Notes: generated from the sequence alone by a model not told the origin. Positions 25,001 through 37,547 are shown, counted from the stretch's first letter. The stretch is DNA of 64,000 nucleotides from Patellaria atrata CBS 101060 (GCA_010093705.1 MU006092.1:1074500-1138499), one strand, 5' to 3'. Translations and numbers: made by a program.

Positions 25001-27251
25001 TGGACATGTTGGCCATCTCCTGTCGAATAGAGAACTCTCGTCCAAAGATCCTTTCGATCTTAAGGCTCTGAACAAGAACTCAAGAAGGAAGCTCGAGCAT
25101 TACCAGGAACTTTTCTTCATGCTTCAAACCCAGCCACAATACCTCAGCCGCTTGTTTAGAAGAATACGGGAACAAAATACCCCCGATAGTGAATGTAAGC
25201 GTATTGAACAGTTAATGATGGGTCTGTTTGGGTTTGCGCAGAAACGAAGAGAAGAGTACTACCTGCTGAAGCTGATATCCAAGTCTATCAGAGAAGAGGT
25301 GGATTCATGTGCATCATTGCAGGACTATCTTCGAGGCAACTTCTTCTGGAATAAGATCTTTGGCAGTTACATTCGATCTCCGCGCGACCGAAAATTCTTG
25401 AAGGACGTGTTAGGACCTCTCATCAAAGAAAACATCATTGAAAACGAAGGACTTGACCTAGAGAGTGATCCGATGCAGATTTACCGGTCTGAGATCAACA
25501 ACGAAGAACTGCGAACCGGACAAAGGAGCAGAAGGAATCCAGATGTACCCCGAGATCAAGCCATCAAAGACCCAGAAACGAGAGCCACTTTCGTTCGCCA
25601 TCTGGAGGATCTTAGAGACATTACCGACTTGGTCTTCGCGTCATTGGAGGACTTGCTTCATCGTATGCCTTACGGAGTGCGATTTGTCGCTCAGCAGAAG
25701 TTTGAGTCCCTTCGTGCTAGATTTCAATATGAAGATGAGCGACATCTCTTGCAGATTGTTGGGCAGTGGGTGTGGAAAACCTATCTTCAACAAGCTTTGA
25801 TCTCTCCAGAGATATGGGGAGTTGTAGACAGAGGACTATCACCTCTCCAGAAACGCAACTTATCAGAAGTTGCTAATGTGCTAAACCAAGTCGCCGCGGG
25901 GAGACTATTTACCGAGGAGAATGTCTATCTACAACCGCTTAACGCTTATGTCACCGAGGCTATTGAGCGGTTAGAAGAGATCTGGACTGGCTGTGAGTAA
26001 TTGACACCCAAGTATCGGAATCTGGCTAACTTTCTTGCAGTGATTAACGTGCGCGACGCTGAAGCTCAGTTTGATATCGATGAGTTCAATGACCTTTATG
26101 CTCGCACTAAGCCAACTCTCTTCATCAAGTTAGCAGACATTTTCTCTATCCACAAGCTCATTGTTAACGACATATCTTACCTCTGTCCGAATCAGGACGA
26201 CATTCTCCGAGAAACTATCAGAGAACTTGGAAGCGCGAAGAACAACGAAAATGATCTAATAGGTGTTAGCTCCACCGAAATCTGCCTCACGTTGAATCCA
26301 AAGCTCCATGACGTCGAAGACCCTGAAGAAGCAGTCAAAGCTCTGTTTATGGAGACGAAACGGTGTCTTCTCTATATCATTCGCGTCCAAACCGGTTCTA
26401 ACCTTATGGAAATCATGGTCAAGCCGATCACTCCCGAAGATGAAGACAGATGGGAGCAACTTATCCGTGATGAGCTACTTCCCGCACAGAATACCAACAA
26501 TAAAGCACGGGGCGCATACACATCTGACGCTACCACCCTCCTCGACATTACCACTCTCACATATGCCGAACTTAAGCGCACTGCTCTCGAGAATATCATG
26601 GCCCTTGAAGAAGCAAGAGCTATCTCGCGCCATAACCACTGGCAAGACCTCCTAAATACTATAGCACTGGACATTCGTACTAAGCACCGAAGGCGGATAC
26701 AACGTGCCCGCGAATTGGAAGGTGTACGTGCCACACTAGCCAATTTGGACGAAAAAGCAGTGTATCTCGAACAACAACTGAAGAGTTACAATGACTACAT
26801 TGAGCAGGCCATGATAACTCTGCAAAATAAGAAGGGTAAAAAAAGATTCCTTCTACCGTTCACTAAACAGTACAACCACGAGAAGGAACTCCAGCGATCA
26901 GGAAAAATCCCCAAATTTGGTTCGTACAAGTACTCCGCCCGCGACCTCGCCACAAAGGGCGTGCTTGTCGAATGGAAGGGTTACTCTGAGCGCCAATGGG
27001 ATAAGATCAACCTTACCATTTCCAGTGACGAGGTCGGTGTGTTCCATATCGAAGGCTCAGCCGGTAGTATGATGATCCCTGGCGCAAGCGCATCTGTGCC
27101 TCTAGACGATCTGTTACAAGCCCAGTTCAATAACTGTCAATTTATGAATCTCTTCGGAACCGACAGAGGAAGCGCTGGAGATGGCGCATTGAAACTCAAC
27201 GTCAATTTATTTTTGCATCTTGTTTTCAAGAAATTTTATCGCGACGAATAA
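22088..27251 (+). CDS. IQGAP-type ring scaffold (Rng2/Iqg1 homologue)
   Basis: Scaffold that ties actin, myosin light chain or calmodulin and formins together in the cytokinetic ring and septum. Exons 22088-24797, 24850-25992 and 26041-27251 join to 1687 residues. Order: a Ser/Pro-rich disordered head (1-235), a calponin-homology actin-binding domain (about 240-365), then about fourteen IQ-like repeats of the form LQxxxRGxxxR (about 435-870). A RasGAP-related domain follows (about 1030-1290, from MGLFGFAQKRREEYYLLKL), and last the RasGAP C-terminal domain (about 1460-1660, SYKYSARDLATKGVLVEWKG). IQGAPs bind rather than switch off Rho-type GTPases. Fission yeast Rng2 has the same layout. The start is the first ATG of an uninterrupted head region. 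Confidence 0.95.
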
Positions 27252-28017
27252 ACCCAGGTGGTTCGCAGGCCAGAGGTAATATTAGGACATTTAGAATATT
27301 CTTTTCGAATGAGTTGTTGTACGGTAGGAGGAGACGGCAGTCGTGGTACTTTAAGTTTCTTCGATTCTTGTATACCCCATACTTGAACGGGATTTTGTCT
27401 TGGATAGACATGGTGGGAGAGGATACCGCATATTGGTAGGGTAGGAGTATTGTTTAGCGTGTTAGAACTGACTGTGCATGTGTGGAGCGTTTGGGCTGGG
27501 TTGGATGCGTACAGGAAGAATGTATTTGACATCGCATGGCATCCGACGTAATGGCATATATTCACCTCATGAAAAGCTCAGTACCGTAGTAGAAATGTGT
27601 AAACACCTCCAGTTCGTATAAGTATACGATGGATTGACGTGTATTGTACCGCAAGGTCTAAGGGTCAAATTAACGAATTTGCTTATCGATAGGACCTATT
27701 ACATTCGCACACGACGCGAAGGATCGAATCTTTTCACATTTTCGCCATGGAGAGATGTCAGATATCATACCGCAGGAAAGAAGATCAACTAACGATGTAC
27801 TTTCTTAAAGCATATATAATGGAAACTTTCGATTCTTTACATTTAAATTCTGGTGATAACCCGATCCGAAATTTTTGATTTGACGAAGATCGGATTTTTA
27901 TTGTCAATCTCTCTGTTCGACCTTCAGAAATATACGCGAAACTGTAAGAGCTCTTGTTCATTGAGTCTCATACTTTCATACCCGAAGATTTAACCGAATC
28001 TCTCTACTAATTTCCCA
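27252..28017. other. Intergenic between IQGAP and SET gene
   Basis: 766 bases between two plus-strand genes: 3' UTR of the first and promoter of the second. It is A/T-rich before the SET gene. No other feature was recognised. Confidence 0.55.
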
Positions 28018-29070
28018 ATGTCTTCTTTTCCTCAGTCTTATCTTTTTAGTATTCATGACATCCCAGATGCTGGCAGAGGTGTCGTCGCCATAGAACATAT
28101 ATCTACCAGAACACACCTGCTGACTGCCGCGGAACCATATGTCAACGTGATACTTCATGAGTATCAACGCGAAGTGTGCGCCTACTGTTTCGCCTACAAC
28201 GCTGGTCGGAACCATCCTATCCGCAATAATGAGATCGGATCTTCCTTCTGCTCAGACAAATGTAGAGCCAAATTCCTCGAATTGGTTGAAGACGATGGTA
28301 TTGAGGCTCTGAAAGCGCTACATGCTTTCACCAAAGGCAAGCCTGAGCCTACAGCGGAGACTCCTGACCAGGGAGAAGTGACCCCACCCACTGAAGAAGA
28401 CATATCGGCTGCATGGGATGTTGCCGAGCACACCGCTACTTCTATTCGGGCCGCTCGTACCGGTTCTATGCGTTCAAAGGCGGATTCCAAACTTCTGAGA
28501 GCTGCACAGAGTGGACCGGTGTCAAAATCAGTCCTCAGCTTACTACTCTCAGGCATACTATACCGCCGTCTAAGTGCCTCGAGATGGTCATATTTCGAAT
28601 CACTTGTCCCTGACCCGCGTCCCTACAAGTCATCTGCGCAACTGGAAACGCATGTACGGTCCTACTTGCAGCTTCTGACGCTGGTATCAACATCACTCCT
28701 ACCTATGGCGACTACAGAGATTTGTATGACGATGGCGTCGCGAGACTCGTGGAATAGCTTTGGGATTCGGTCGACAGAAGATGGCGGTGATGAATTCTTT
28801 GGTTGGGGTGTGTGGCCTGGAGCTAGCTTTTGGAATCATTCATGTGATCCTAACATTGGAAAGGAGAGGGTTGGAAGAGCTTGGAAGTTCTGGGCGGCGA
28901 AGGAGATAATGGAGGGAGATGAGTTGTGTATCAGCTATCTGGGCGGTGAGGAAAAAGAATTATCTGTGGAGGAGAGGAGGAGGAGATTGAGGGCCACATG
29001 GGGATTTGAATGTCGGTGTAGGAAATGTTATGTTGAAGAGAGGGCAACTAACATTGCTTCTAACGGCTAG
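28018..29070 (+). CDS. SET domain protein, SMYD-like, 350 aa
   Basis: Probable lysine methyltransferase using S-adenosylmethionine. A single exon opens with the split SET half (SIHDIPDAGRGVVAIEHI, residues 11-28). A Cys-rich insert follows, CAYC then CSDKC, that looks like a reduced MYND zinc finger, then a long variable helical insert. The SET core returns with FWNHSCDPN near residue 272 and GDELCISYLGG near 305, the cofactor-binding and catalytic blocks. The end has post-SET Cys residues (CRCRKC). The substrate, histone or other protein, cannot be told. The start ATG is directly before the conserved strand and is preceded by an A/T-rich leader. Confidence 0.88.
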   Translation: MSSFPQSYLFSIHDIPDAGRGVVAIEHISTRTHLLTAAEPYVNVILHEYQREVCAYCFAYNAGRNHPIRNNEIGSSFCSDKCRAKFLELVEDDGIEALKALHAFTKGKPEPTAETPDQGEVTPPTEEDISAAWDVAEHTATSIRAARTGSMRSKADSKLLRAAQSGPVSKSVLSLLLSGILYRRLSASRWSYFESLVPDPRPYKSSAQLETHVRSYLQLLTLVSTSLLPMATTEICMTMASRDSWNSFGIRSTEDGGDEFFGWGVWPGASFWNHSCDPNIGKERVGRAWKFWAAKEIMEGDELCISYLGGEEKELSVEERRRRLRATWGFECRCRKCYVEERATNIASNG

Positions 29071-31041
29071 ACAGCGAGCAAATCGTATAAGGCTTGCAAC
29101 AGGTATTTTAAGTTCTAATTACTTTATTATAAAATCCTCATTGCGGAATAACAGACTACTGATGCTTAGCTATTTCCCTTCTGAGTGCTCCTCGCATTAC
29201 AACGAGCCCCTGGAACCTGTATTTCCCACATGTTTCTCCAAGCACACCGCTAAACGCATACACGAACTTTTTTTTTCTCTCATTATTCTTTCCGGTAACG
29301 ACATTCCTGCATGCACGCATAAACCACTCTGTCCCGTGGTGCTGCACTGCCAACTCAGTGTTCTCCCATGGAGCCATGACGTTTCTTCCTCCCGCAGTCC
29401 ATTTTTCTGGCTCGGCTTTACCTTAAATATCTTTCCCTTTTCAAGTTTTCTTCCTTTCTTTTTTCAATTCAGACATTCTAACCTACAGGGTTACTGATCC
29501 AGCAGACAGTTGACTATGAGTCATAGACTATTGTTGGAGACCTAATACGGATTATATACGAGATATGAGCTCTATTTGTTTTTCTGGGCTACTTCCAGCA
29601 AGATCAGTGATGCAATTTTCTTTGGGGATTGTTAAAATAAGATAATTTGCTGGACTCGTTGGGCTCATTGCACTAAGGAGAGATGAATTTGCCGACTCAT
29701 TATACCTACCACTCAGCTGGACAGTCTTCCAGTTCTGCAAAACTAGTCTCATTCTTGCTCCTGGAAAACGCTTCGTCATTTCGACCATTGATGGATTCGT
29801 CACATATGTTCCAATGCACTGGCAACCTAAGGACAAACTATTAAGATAGAATTCCTCAATTCGAAAAATCCTATTATCACCTCAAGTGATATCGGATATC
29901 CAACTCATTCAGTCCTGCTGGATTCTCATAACACTCATGCAGAGAAATTGGCAACTGCTTTTCTGTCCTAAAGATTTGACTCCCGTTTGCTAATATATTC
30001 GGCGGGAGAGTTAAGACAAGGGCTAAGCCCAGTAGTCAAAGTTATTGTCCCTGCTTTCGTCCTTTTCAACCGTACGCAGAACGATCTTGAATCCCCATTA
30101 TCCTACCTTCCGGTGGCCCGTCTTTCGTGGTAGCACACTACGAAAACATCTATTGGTGGGGCCTTTGAGACGTTCGCGCACCTAACTCTGCGAATCTTTT
30201 GATCGAAGAAGTTATTTTGCTTCTTTCAAAGAGACTACGCATCGGCCAATTGATTTTCGAACTGGGAAATTCGGGCATTTGGGTTCCCAACATCGAGAGT
30301 GACTGTTTCTGGGACTTTCGAGAACGGAACTGGCTCCGGCTACTTTTAGTTGTTACTGGACTTTAGGACCAAAATACGGAATCTATAGAATTTTCTGTGC
30401 ATTGTTGTGGTATTTGTATAAAGCGGCCCCCTGTTTTTGGTCCACTGCGGAAACGATGATCTTTGAGTTTGTATGTCCGTCCAACCAACCGTGGGCGAGC
30501 ACAACATACCTTCAGAGAATACCTGATTCCTTTCGTCTCCGAGAAGATCGACCCAGGGTTGTCAGTCATGGGGACAAGGTCCGCTTCTTATTGGAAAGCA
30601 TTGCATTCTCGAGAATGTCCGCCTCACAGAGGTAATCGCACCTAAACCCGATCTCTGGACCAGCCGTTCAATCGGTATTATTTTAGGGAGGAAGTGACTT
30701 GGCTTAGGAAGAAGCTGCGTCCATAACTAGTAGCTTTCCTCTTTCTCTTTGCCCTGGAAGGGGACCAGGCCAATTAACCGCTAACTTATCTATTTTCTTC
30801 CTTCCTGAATTATATGTAAGAGCTACGGTTGTGAGTGGAAAATTTGCAAATTCTACCTCTGGTTTCAGAAATCCATCAATTGACAAGGTATTCTGTGTTG
30901 AATTTCCCGCAAGCTCACACCGACAAGAGTTTTGATACGACCTCTACAGCGATCAACGATGGACACGTTTAATCCCTCTCAATTTCGTAGAGACGAATGG
31001 ATTTATCTCGGTAGGGTACCGTCAATCGAGCCATTTCTCTC
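29071..31041. other. 2.0 kb without a supported gene
   Basis: Follows the SET gene. Short open frames are present on both strands but none has a protein-like pattern. It forms the left part of the gene-poor, LINE-bearing tract. Confidence 0.5.
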
Positions 31042-31840
31042 TTTTTTTTTTTTAAAAAAAAAATCCATTGCATTGCATTATCTACAATACTGCGCATGTA
31101 GCCTCTAGGGCTATGGTGCTACTCTTCTATTCACATAAATCCCTATCCTAGGGCAATAATATGTCTAGTGAGAGTGTCTGAGGAGTGAAACTCTCCAGTT
31201 GTCCAAACTTTGCAGTCTAAGTCAAGCTTTTTGAAAAAGTGAACCAACTCCACTGTATCCTTTGCTCCTCAATTCCCTGCATTATATTTCAATCTAGTTT
31301 TTCCCCTGTATGCTATCATTTTTAATACGTTTCTTGTTCTTCTCCATTTATTTCTCTTGTATGTAGAAGCCATTTAGCTGTTGAGATCTGTGTATTATGT
31401 AGGTATTGGAAGAGTACTTCTTTCCCCTTCTCTGTACAAAAGAGCTTTGTTAATCTCATTCTTGACTTTAGCTGCTTCTCCATGATTTTGCGTTCCTTGG
31501 AGTAATGTTTGCAGTGAAGAACCAGGTGCCTTGGGCTCTGGATAAACTTGCAGTCTTCAAAACATTTCCCTTTAATATTCTTTCCGATTCTCTTGGAGTA
31601 TGATTTGAAGAAGCCTGCTCCACTCTTTAGCTGAAAGAATGCTGCTTGAGTCCTTTTTGGATATTTTGGCATCGATGATTTGGTTGAGAATGAGATTGCT
31701 GCTCTGCAAACTTGGGTGTAGTGCTTCCCTTGTCTTTTAGGATTTATTTCCCATTGCCTTTTCCAACATTTCTCTCATTCGCTTGGTCTGTCATAGCCGC
31801 TTTCAGACGCAATGAGTTAGCCGCACATTGCTCTGGTTCT
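31042..31840 (-). mobile_element. Tad1-like LINE, 3' end fragment
   Basis: On the minus strand, 31672-31322 reads as the C-terminal end of a non-LTR retrotransposon polyprotein. It has TQAAFFQLKSGAGFFKSYSK, a Cys/His knuckle (CFEDCK, then HLVLHCKHY), KERKIMEKQL and a closing KWLLHTREING. This is the typical tail after the RNase H domain in Tad1-clade LINEs. Upstream, 31672-31830, related sequence (WEINPKRQGKHY) is readable in another frame, so the copy is broken and 5'-truncated. About 260 bases of probable 3' UTR follow the stop and end in a run of 12 A on the minus strand (31053-31042), a likely poly(A) tail. The ends are approximate. Confidence 0.7.
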
Positions 31841-32799
31841 CTGTTGGGGAGATCCGAGCTTAAGGTTACACCCTCACGAAGATGCAATATTTATTCACTC
31901 ATCTTAAGGATCTGAATCCAGCACATCTGCTGCACCTATCACCATGAAAATACCGAAAAGAACCTCTTACCGTTAAAGGACTTTTGGAAAACCTTAAATG
32001 AGTTGGATGATATTGGAGATGAATGCCACTGGATTCGTCAAGACAAACCGCTCTCAATTGCTCAGCCACAAAGACGACGAGACGGTTAAAGTACCAAAAA
32101 TCGATGGTAGGTTGATTTAGGGACTGGTATTCAGTATGACTGTTTCTGCTTGGGGAAAAAATATATCAAAAAGATTAGAGCGGGTGTGTCCAACCAAGTC
32201 ATTCAATAGATTTTGACGCGAGTCCATCTGGTTGTGATTCTGCAGATAGATAATTGGACCCCGCGGAAGACACGGTGTACATTGGATTTTTAGCAGCGAG
32301 TTGTCATAGAAACTGTCTTCGGTCGGAAGAACATCTGCCTTTCTTACTTACAAAGCTGTTCTCGTCTAGTTCAGCATCATTGCACCCGGACTCAAAGCCA
32401 TCAATCACAGCGAGTATATTAGGTGTTCCCTTTGCTTCTGGTCAGAGGCGTAGCGAAAAGGACATTATGTCTCCATCCCGGTCCTGTAGCGATTGAAGTA
32501 ACGCATATCGACCACATACTGCGGGACTGGAGTGCTCACACATACCATTGGGCGGAGACGTAGTCTGTGGGTCATGTGAGAAGATGAAAGGCCAATTGAC
32601 TGATTGAGAGCTTGAAGTAGTCCGGAATGTAAGGAACGGTTCAGATGATTACGTGGAGAGTTTTCATTCTTAAGAGTTTGGAAATAATAAATCTTTATTT
32701 GGTCTCTTCGAACATTCAGACAAATACATAGAGAGAAGTTGGCGATTTAAGGGATAAAAAAAGGGTCAAAGGACCAGTATGGTGGAACTCGAATCACAG
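31841..32799. other. Gene-free spacer between LINE fragments
   Basis: About 960 bases with no gene, RNA or recognisable element piece. Confidence 0.5.
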
Positions 32800-33720
32800 G
32801 AACAGCCAGCAAGTTGGAAGGTATCAAACATTGCAGAACAAAGCATCGAGGATGATCTTGGGTGCCTTCAAGATTTCTCCAAGCATGGCTATGGAGATTG
32901 AAGCAGGCCTGCTCCTCCAGCTGTCAGATTTAAGAAGCTGTGCAATTCTTATGCCCTCAGGACTTTGAAGTTCTACAAAAACCATCTAGTCAAAAGAGTT
33001 CTCTGGGAAGAGCGTGAAAGAGATGACTCAGATGCAACCTTAGACTCTGACTCAGAAGCAGGCAATACTTCAATCAAGCATATCACAAGACCAAACACTC
33101 AGCTCCTGTCCTTGTTGAAGAGAACCCAGGAGTTTATCACTAACTGGAAGATAGAAAAGATTTCTGTACATAATGCTCAACCTTGGAAGCCAAAGCTAAA
33201 GGCATTATTCATCATCCCCAGCAAGGATAAAGGAAAAGCATTAAACCAATACAATAAACTAATCAGAGATCTAGAAGAAGGTATGAAGGATGGGCTGGTC
33301 AGTGTTTACTACACTGATGGGTCTAAAGAAGGCAACAGAAATGCTGCAGGAGCATGCCAGATAGGAAACAATCAGCGCATTTTGTTTACCAGCAACTGGA
33401 ATTTAGGAGATAGCGTTGAGATTATGGATGCAGAGGTATTTGCCATCCTCAAAGCGCTTGAAAGAGAAAAGACCCAATGTGAGAAGGGACAATCCCCTAT
33501 CAAAAACCTATGGGTTTTTGTGGACAGCCAGGCAGCACTCAAAAGGCTACAAAAGAACAGTGTTGAGGGAGGACAAGAATTAAGTGTGCTGATAACCAAC
33601 CTATGCAATACTCTTACCAATGAATGGGAAGTGAAAATTACCTTCAGCTGGGTTCCTGGCCATAAGAACATCTTTAGGAATGATATAGCAGACAAACTGG
33701 CTAAGAAAGGACTGAACCGT
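32800..33720 (+). mobile_element. Tad1-like LINE fragment with intact-looking RNase H
   Basis: From 32831 the plus strand encodes the end of the reverse transcriptase region (NKASRMILGAFKISPSMAME). After one frame change near 32910 it continues as PAPPAVRFKKLCNSYALRTL, then a long open frame from ATG 32965. That frame (257 codons to 33738) contains a type I RNase H domain with all four acidic positions: YYTDGS, MDAEVF, VFVDSQ and DIADKLAK. Tad1-clade LINEs carry RNase H at this place. The endonuclease and most of the reverse transcriptase are missing, so this is a fragment. The left edge is approximate. Confidence 0.8.
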
Positions 33721-34000
33721 AAACCTGATCTTTATTGATAGCCAAGCAGCAATCAAAAGACTCCAGAAGAAGTACCTTGAAGGAGGACAAGAATTGGTTA
33801 CACTGATAAGCAACCAGTATGATATCCTGACAACAGAATGGGGCAGGAATGTCAATTTCAGCTGGGTTCCAAGCCACAAAGGCATCTTTGGCAATGAGCT
33901 GGCAGACAAACTGGCCAAACTTGAACTGGCAAGGAAATCTGTACAAGCATCATTCACCTCACTAAACCACCTCAAACGTATAAGCTTCATGTACATATAG
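33721..34000 (+). mobile_element. Second, abutting LINE RNase H fragment
   Basis: Directly after the first RNase H stretch the sequence starts again with FIDSQAAIKRLQKK, EGGQELV and FSWVPSHKGIFGNELADKLA. It repeats positions 33527-33712 of the first copy at clearly lower than full identity. It continues slightly further (SFTSLNHLKRISFMYI) before all similarity is lost. This is a separate, diverged copy joined head to tail to the first. It lacks everything before the third acidic block. Confidence 0.75.
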
Positions 34001-35637
34001 CAATATACCTTTCAGCTTTCATCTAAGGTTAAGCCATGACAGTCACCCGTTTGAGTGCGTGGTATATAGTCTTCCCTATATCCTGCGTCTTTCTTCAACA
34101 ACACTTACAGAGGGCTCCGACGAACCATCCAATTGAAAGAAAGGGTCATTGGACTGGAACAAATGTCTACTCCCATATTTCGGTTGTGGTAATTTCCAGA
34201 CGAATCTTCGTTACGTAAGGCAAAAGAGTAATCAGATGGACTTGCCGACTTATATTAGGATCGACGACGGCCAAATATTCTATATGCAACCAATGGCCGA
34301 GCTGATGAATACTATTAGTGTATAAGCATAACGGAGCATATCAAGATCAGGCTATGATGTGCTTCGATATGGCCGATTGACGAGGCATACTTTTCTACGC
34401 CGGTCGAAGGCGGGAGGGAGGGAGACGGAATTCAATTCTCGTATTCCAATGCGATCTCCAAATATCACCCGTTTCTCGTGTCTAGTTGAAATGGATCTCA
34501 AAATTTATGGATTGTCGAGAGAGAACAGTGAAGAGAGACCCAACGTATAGCTAAATGATGGGTGTCACGCTTGTTCAAACAGGTGACGTATTGTCAATCT
34601 GTCTAAAAGTAACCCGGTGGTATAAAATCTCCTTATTTGCCGCTTCTCCTGAGCTCTTTCAACTGATCTTCCAAGCGGACACGGCGTTTCTAAGCAGAGA
34701 AAGAAGAGTTTATTTTGAGGCTATGAAATTTGTTACTAGCCTCGGCACTAGACATATTCGGTCAATATTAGAGAGAAGACGGAGATATAATTCCAGAAGG
34801 GCGTTGAAATCAAAGGGGATCCTCCTCCTGTGTATGATGAGGGCATTAATGAGCAGCAGCACTATGTCGTAGAGATGAAGCGTACTAGTATCGGGTGATG
34901 ATGCTATTTATTAGAATAATTAATAGAATATCCATGGATAGCCACAGGGCACTTGCAGAGGAGAAAGGATCCAGAAAATATACGCTCTACTTTCTCCAGT
35001 ATCGATTCGTAATCTCTGTCGTAACTTGAACAAATCTCCAATTGGGTTCCTGCCTGGCTGGAAATGAGGAGAAATTAGAGATTTGTGAGACCGTAGACCT
35101 GACGCATATGACCATGCGGACCAACACCTTCAGTGCCAGCTGACAATAGTGATAACGTATACAAACGTATAGGGGTGTTTAGAGGTTGTGACTAGGAGAT
35201 TCGCGATTTGCATACTGTCTGAATCCAACAAATTCCTGATTCACTGAGTAATGGAAACCGTAGCGGTAATATTCGTTTCACGTACGCTCTGATTGATCAT
35301 AAAAATATCTATAAATAAGAAAGTATGTACTCCATTAGAAAACTCAGCTCTCGTGCTCAAAGAAGCACATACCTAGGGTATCATGAACCTGGACTTACAC
35401 CAAAAACTCCCTATACCCTCAGTATGGCCTTCTCAGGCACAGCTGCGACGTCCAGTTCGGCGCTACCAGCTACATCTGAACCGTCCTCTTTCTACCACTC
35501 GTGGAGTGGTCCAAGACGTTTTCCAACGTCCGCTAATCCTTCTAGCATCTCGTCCGTCGGATGCGCTCGTCATCACATATTTCAGATCGGACGGCGCTCA
35601 AAATCCGCGGAGTCACCTAGGAGGATAGACCCGCTTC
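34001..35637. other. 1.6 kb without a supported gene
   Basis: A frame of 105 codons opens at ATG 34555 but has no recognisable family. Nothing else stands out up to the stop of the amine oxidase gene. Confidence 0.45.
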
Positions 35638-37547
35638 TTACTCGCGATTTAAGCCATATGTCGCGAAACTGTCAGCATCCCACCCATTAATAATATTAAA
35701 CGCCTCACGTCCGGTCGTTCCATGCAGTGGGTCATAGAATGAGTGCTCTCCACAACGTCCTTGGTCAACGCACTCATTTCCGAGCAGACTTGCAATCCTC
35801 AAGCCGGCTTCTCGTCCCTCGAAATACGCACCCTGCAAAAAGCCAAAGTACGCCGCGCTTGTATGTTCGCCAGCGAACCACAACCGGTCGACGTTTGCGC
35901 GCAGGTTCTGATGCATTTCGAGGGTAGTACCGACGGGCCAATTCGAGTAGGATCCGTAAGCCCAGGGTTCCAAACTCCAGCGTGGGAACATGAATGCGGA
36001 GGGCTTGGGAACAGTGATATCAGGGAACATTTGGCGGAGGACTTCCATGATCTCTGCTTGGGTGGTTTCGTCATCCTGTAGTTCGATACGGTAACTTTCA
36101 TCACCGACTACTGTGACGAATAGGATATTACTTCCTGGCATGAAGTTTTCATGCGACAGAGACTGGAAGATAGGGTAATAGCCACGTTTGTTCGGATCGG
36201 CGTATAGAAAGAACTGCTTCTCGGCATCCCAGAACGTCTCGTTGAATTGCATGAATATCTTAGTATAAGTGCCCATATGAAATGTTTCAATCCCCGTTTG
36301 CTTCCATTCGGGAAGTTTGGGTTCAAAGGTGACGGCCTCGTTTTGGAGGACGCCAAGCGAGAAAGTACACAAAGCATACTCAGCACTGATGCAGCTGCCA
36401 TCTTCATTGTACACAGTCACACCGCGGTCATTATACGTTATGTTTGTAACGATAGTGTCCAAAAGTAAGCGCGTGTCATTCGGGCGCAAGAACGTTGAGG
36501 CTTCGCCTTGAAGCCAGTAATTAAAGCCTCGTTCATCGTGTACAAAATTATTCTCATCAGAGTATTGATAATGAGTGGAGTTGTAACCTGCAATACCAAA
36601 CACAAAAGATGACGTATCCGGTGGATTAGCTGATTCGAAGTCTAAAACTGTTAGCATACAATGGAAAAAGAAAATGTTCAGGGATAATACCCCAGTACCA
36701 CCATTCAACCGCTTGAGCGGCCATGTCTTTTTTTGGTTTCCATCCTGCTTGACTAAAGCCAGCTCTTGCACTTCGATCTTGCAAGTTCTCGATTAAGATG
36801 GTCCCTGCAGTTTGCTCCGCGGATGAGTACACTCCGTCAATTGCAGCAAAATGATTCGTATAATCCACTTCACCAGTCTCGTTGTAGGTGAGCAGAGAAT
36901 CGAAATCTGAATAGGTATTTTTAACATCCCATTTCTTGGCCTGCTCTCATGTAAGTGAAGAACGAAACAAATGGACTATTATGTGTTCGTACCAATGTCC
37001 AGATAGGGTTTTCTATGCTCAAATCAGTGGTATAATTCATGAATAATTGGTTCGGTATGCTCACCTGGTCCCCCTTCAGAACCTAACCCTTGCACCTATA
37101 GTTCCCTTAGCAAGATATTCAAAAGTTATAAGGCATGAACACCAACCCAATTTGCACCGAGCTCAACCACATACGGACGTCCATCTGGATGTACACCAAA
37201 TTCTGCGTGTGTCATCCGACCGCCAATCTCATTCTTGTATTCTACAATGAGAAAATCATCAAAGGAGTGCTTTGAGAGAGTTTGCTAGTAGACATCAGAT
37301 ACTGGACGAATTCATACACCACAAGAGGGAACATACCGCAGCAGTTATTCCTGCTACTCCAGCGCCTCTAAACTGTTCTTAGAAGGTCTTTCCAGTCATA
37401 TTTATGATGTTGTGCAACCTACAATATAGCCACACTGGTTCTCTGGCATTGTTCTACTTGATTTATATCTCTGACCGTATGATCCGGAGATTGTGATATG
37501 AGGCCTATGGAGGCGGTGACTATTGAACTCGACCTGACTATGTGCAT
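35638..37547 (-). CDS. Flavin amine oxidase, polyamine oxidase-like
   Basis: FAD enzyme that oxidises polyamines or related amines to aldehyde, amine and H2O2. Seven exons (37547-37423, 37367-37337, 37284-37147, 37095-37065, 37012-36993, 36940-36691, 36641-35638) join to 532 residues. The FAD-binding loop is rebuilt across the first intron as AILGAGVAGITAAQTLS. It is followed by EIGGRM, the ELGANWVQG block, WWYW before the long last exon, and the C-terminal FAD block LWFAGEHTSAAYFGFLQGAY. The N-terminus from MHIVRSSSIVTASIG is mildly hydrophobic and could be a weak secretion signal. An upstream in-frame TGG-rich stretch also lies open. Three internal exons are only 20-31 bases, and the 37146 intron uses an atypical GTTGGT donor. 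The substrate is inferred. Confidence 0.88.

Noticed and set aside
34555-34872. 105-codon frame with an ATG start
   Set aside because: No recognisable family and no codon bias, and it lies in the LINE-bearing gene-poor tract. Kept only as a remark.
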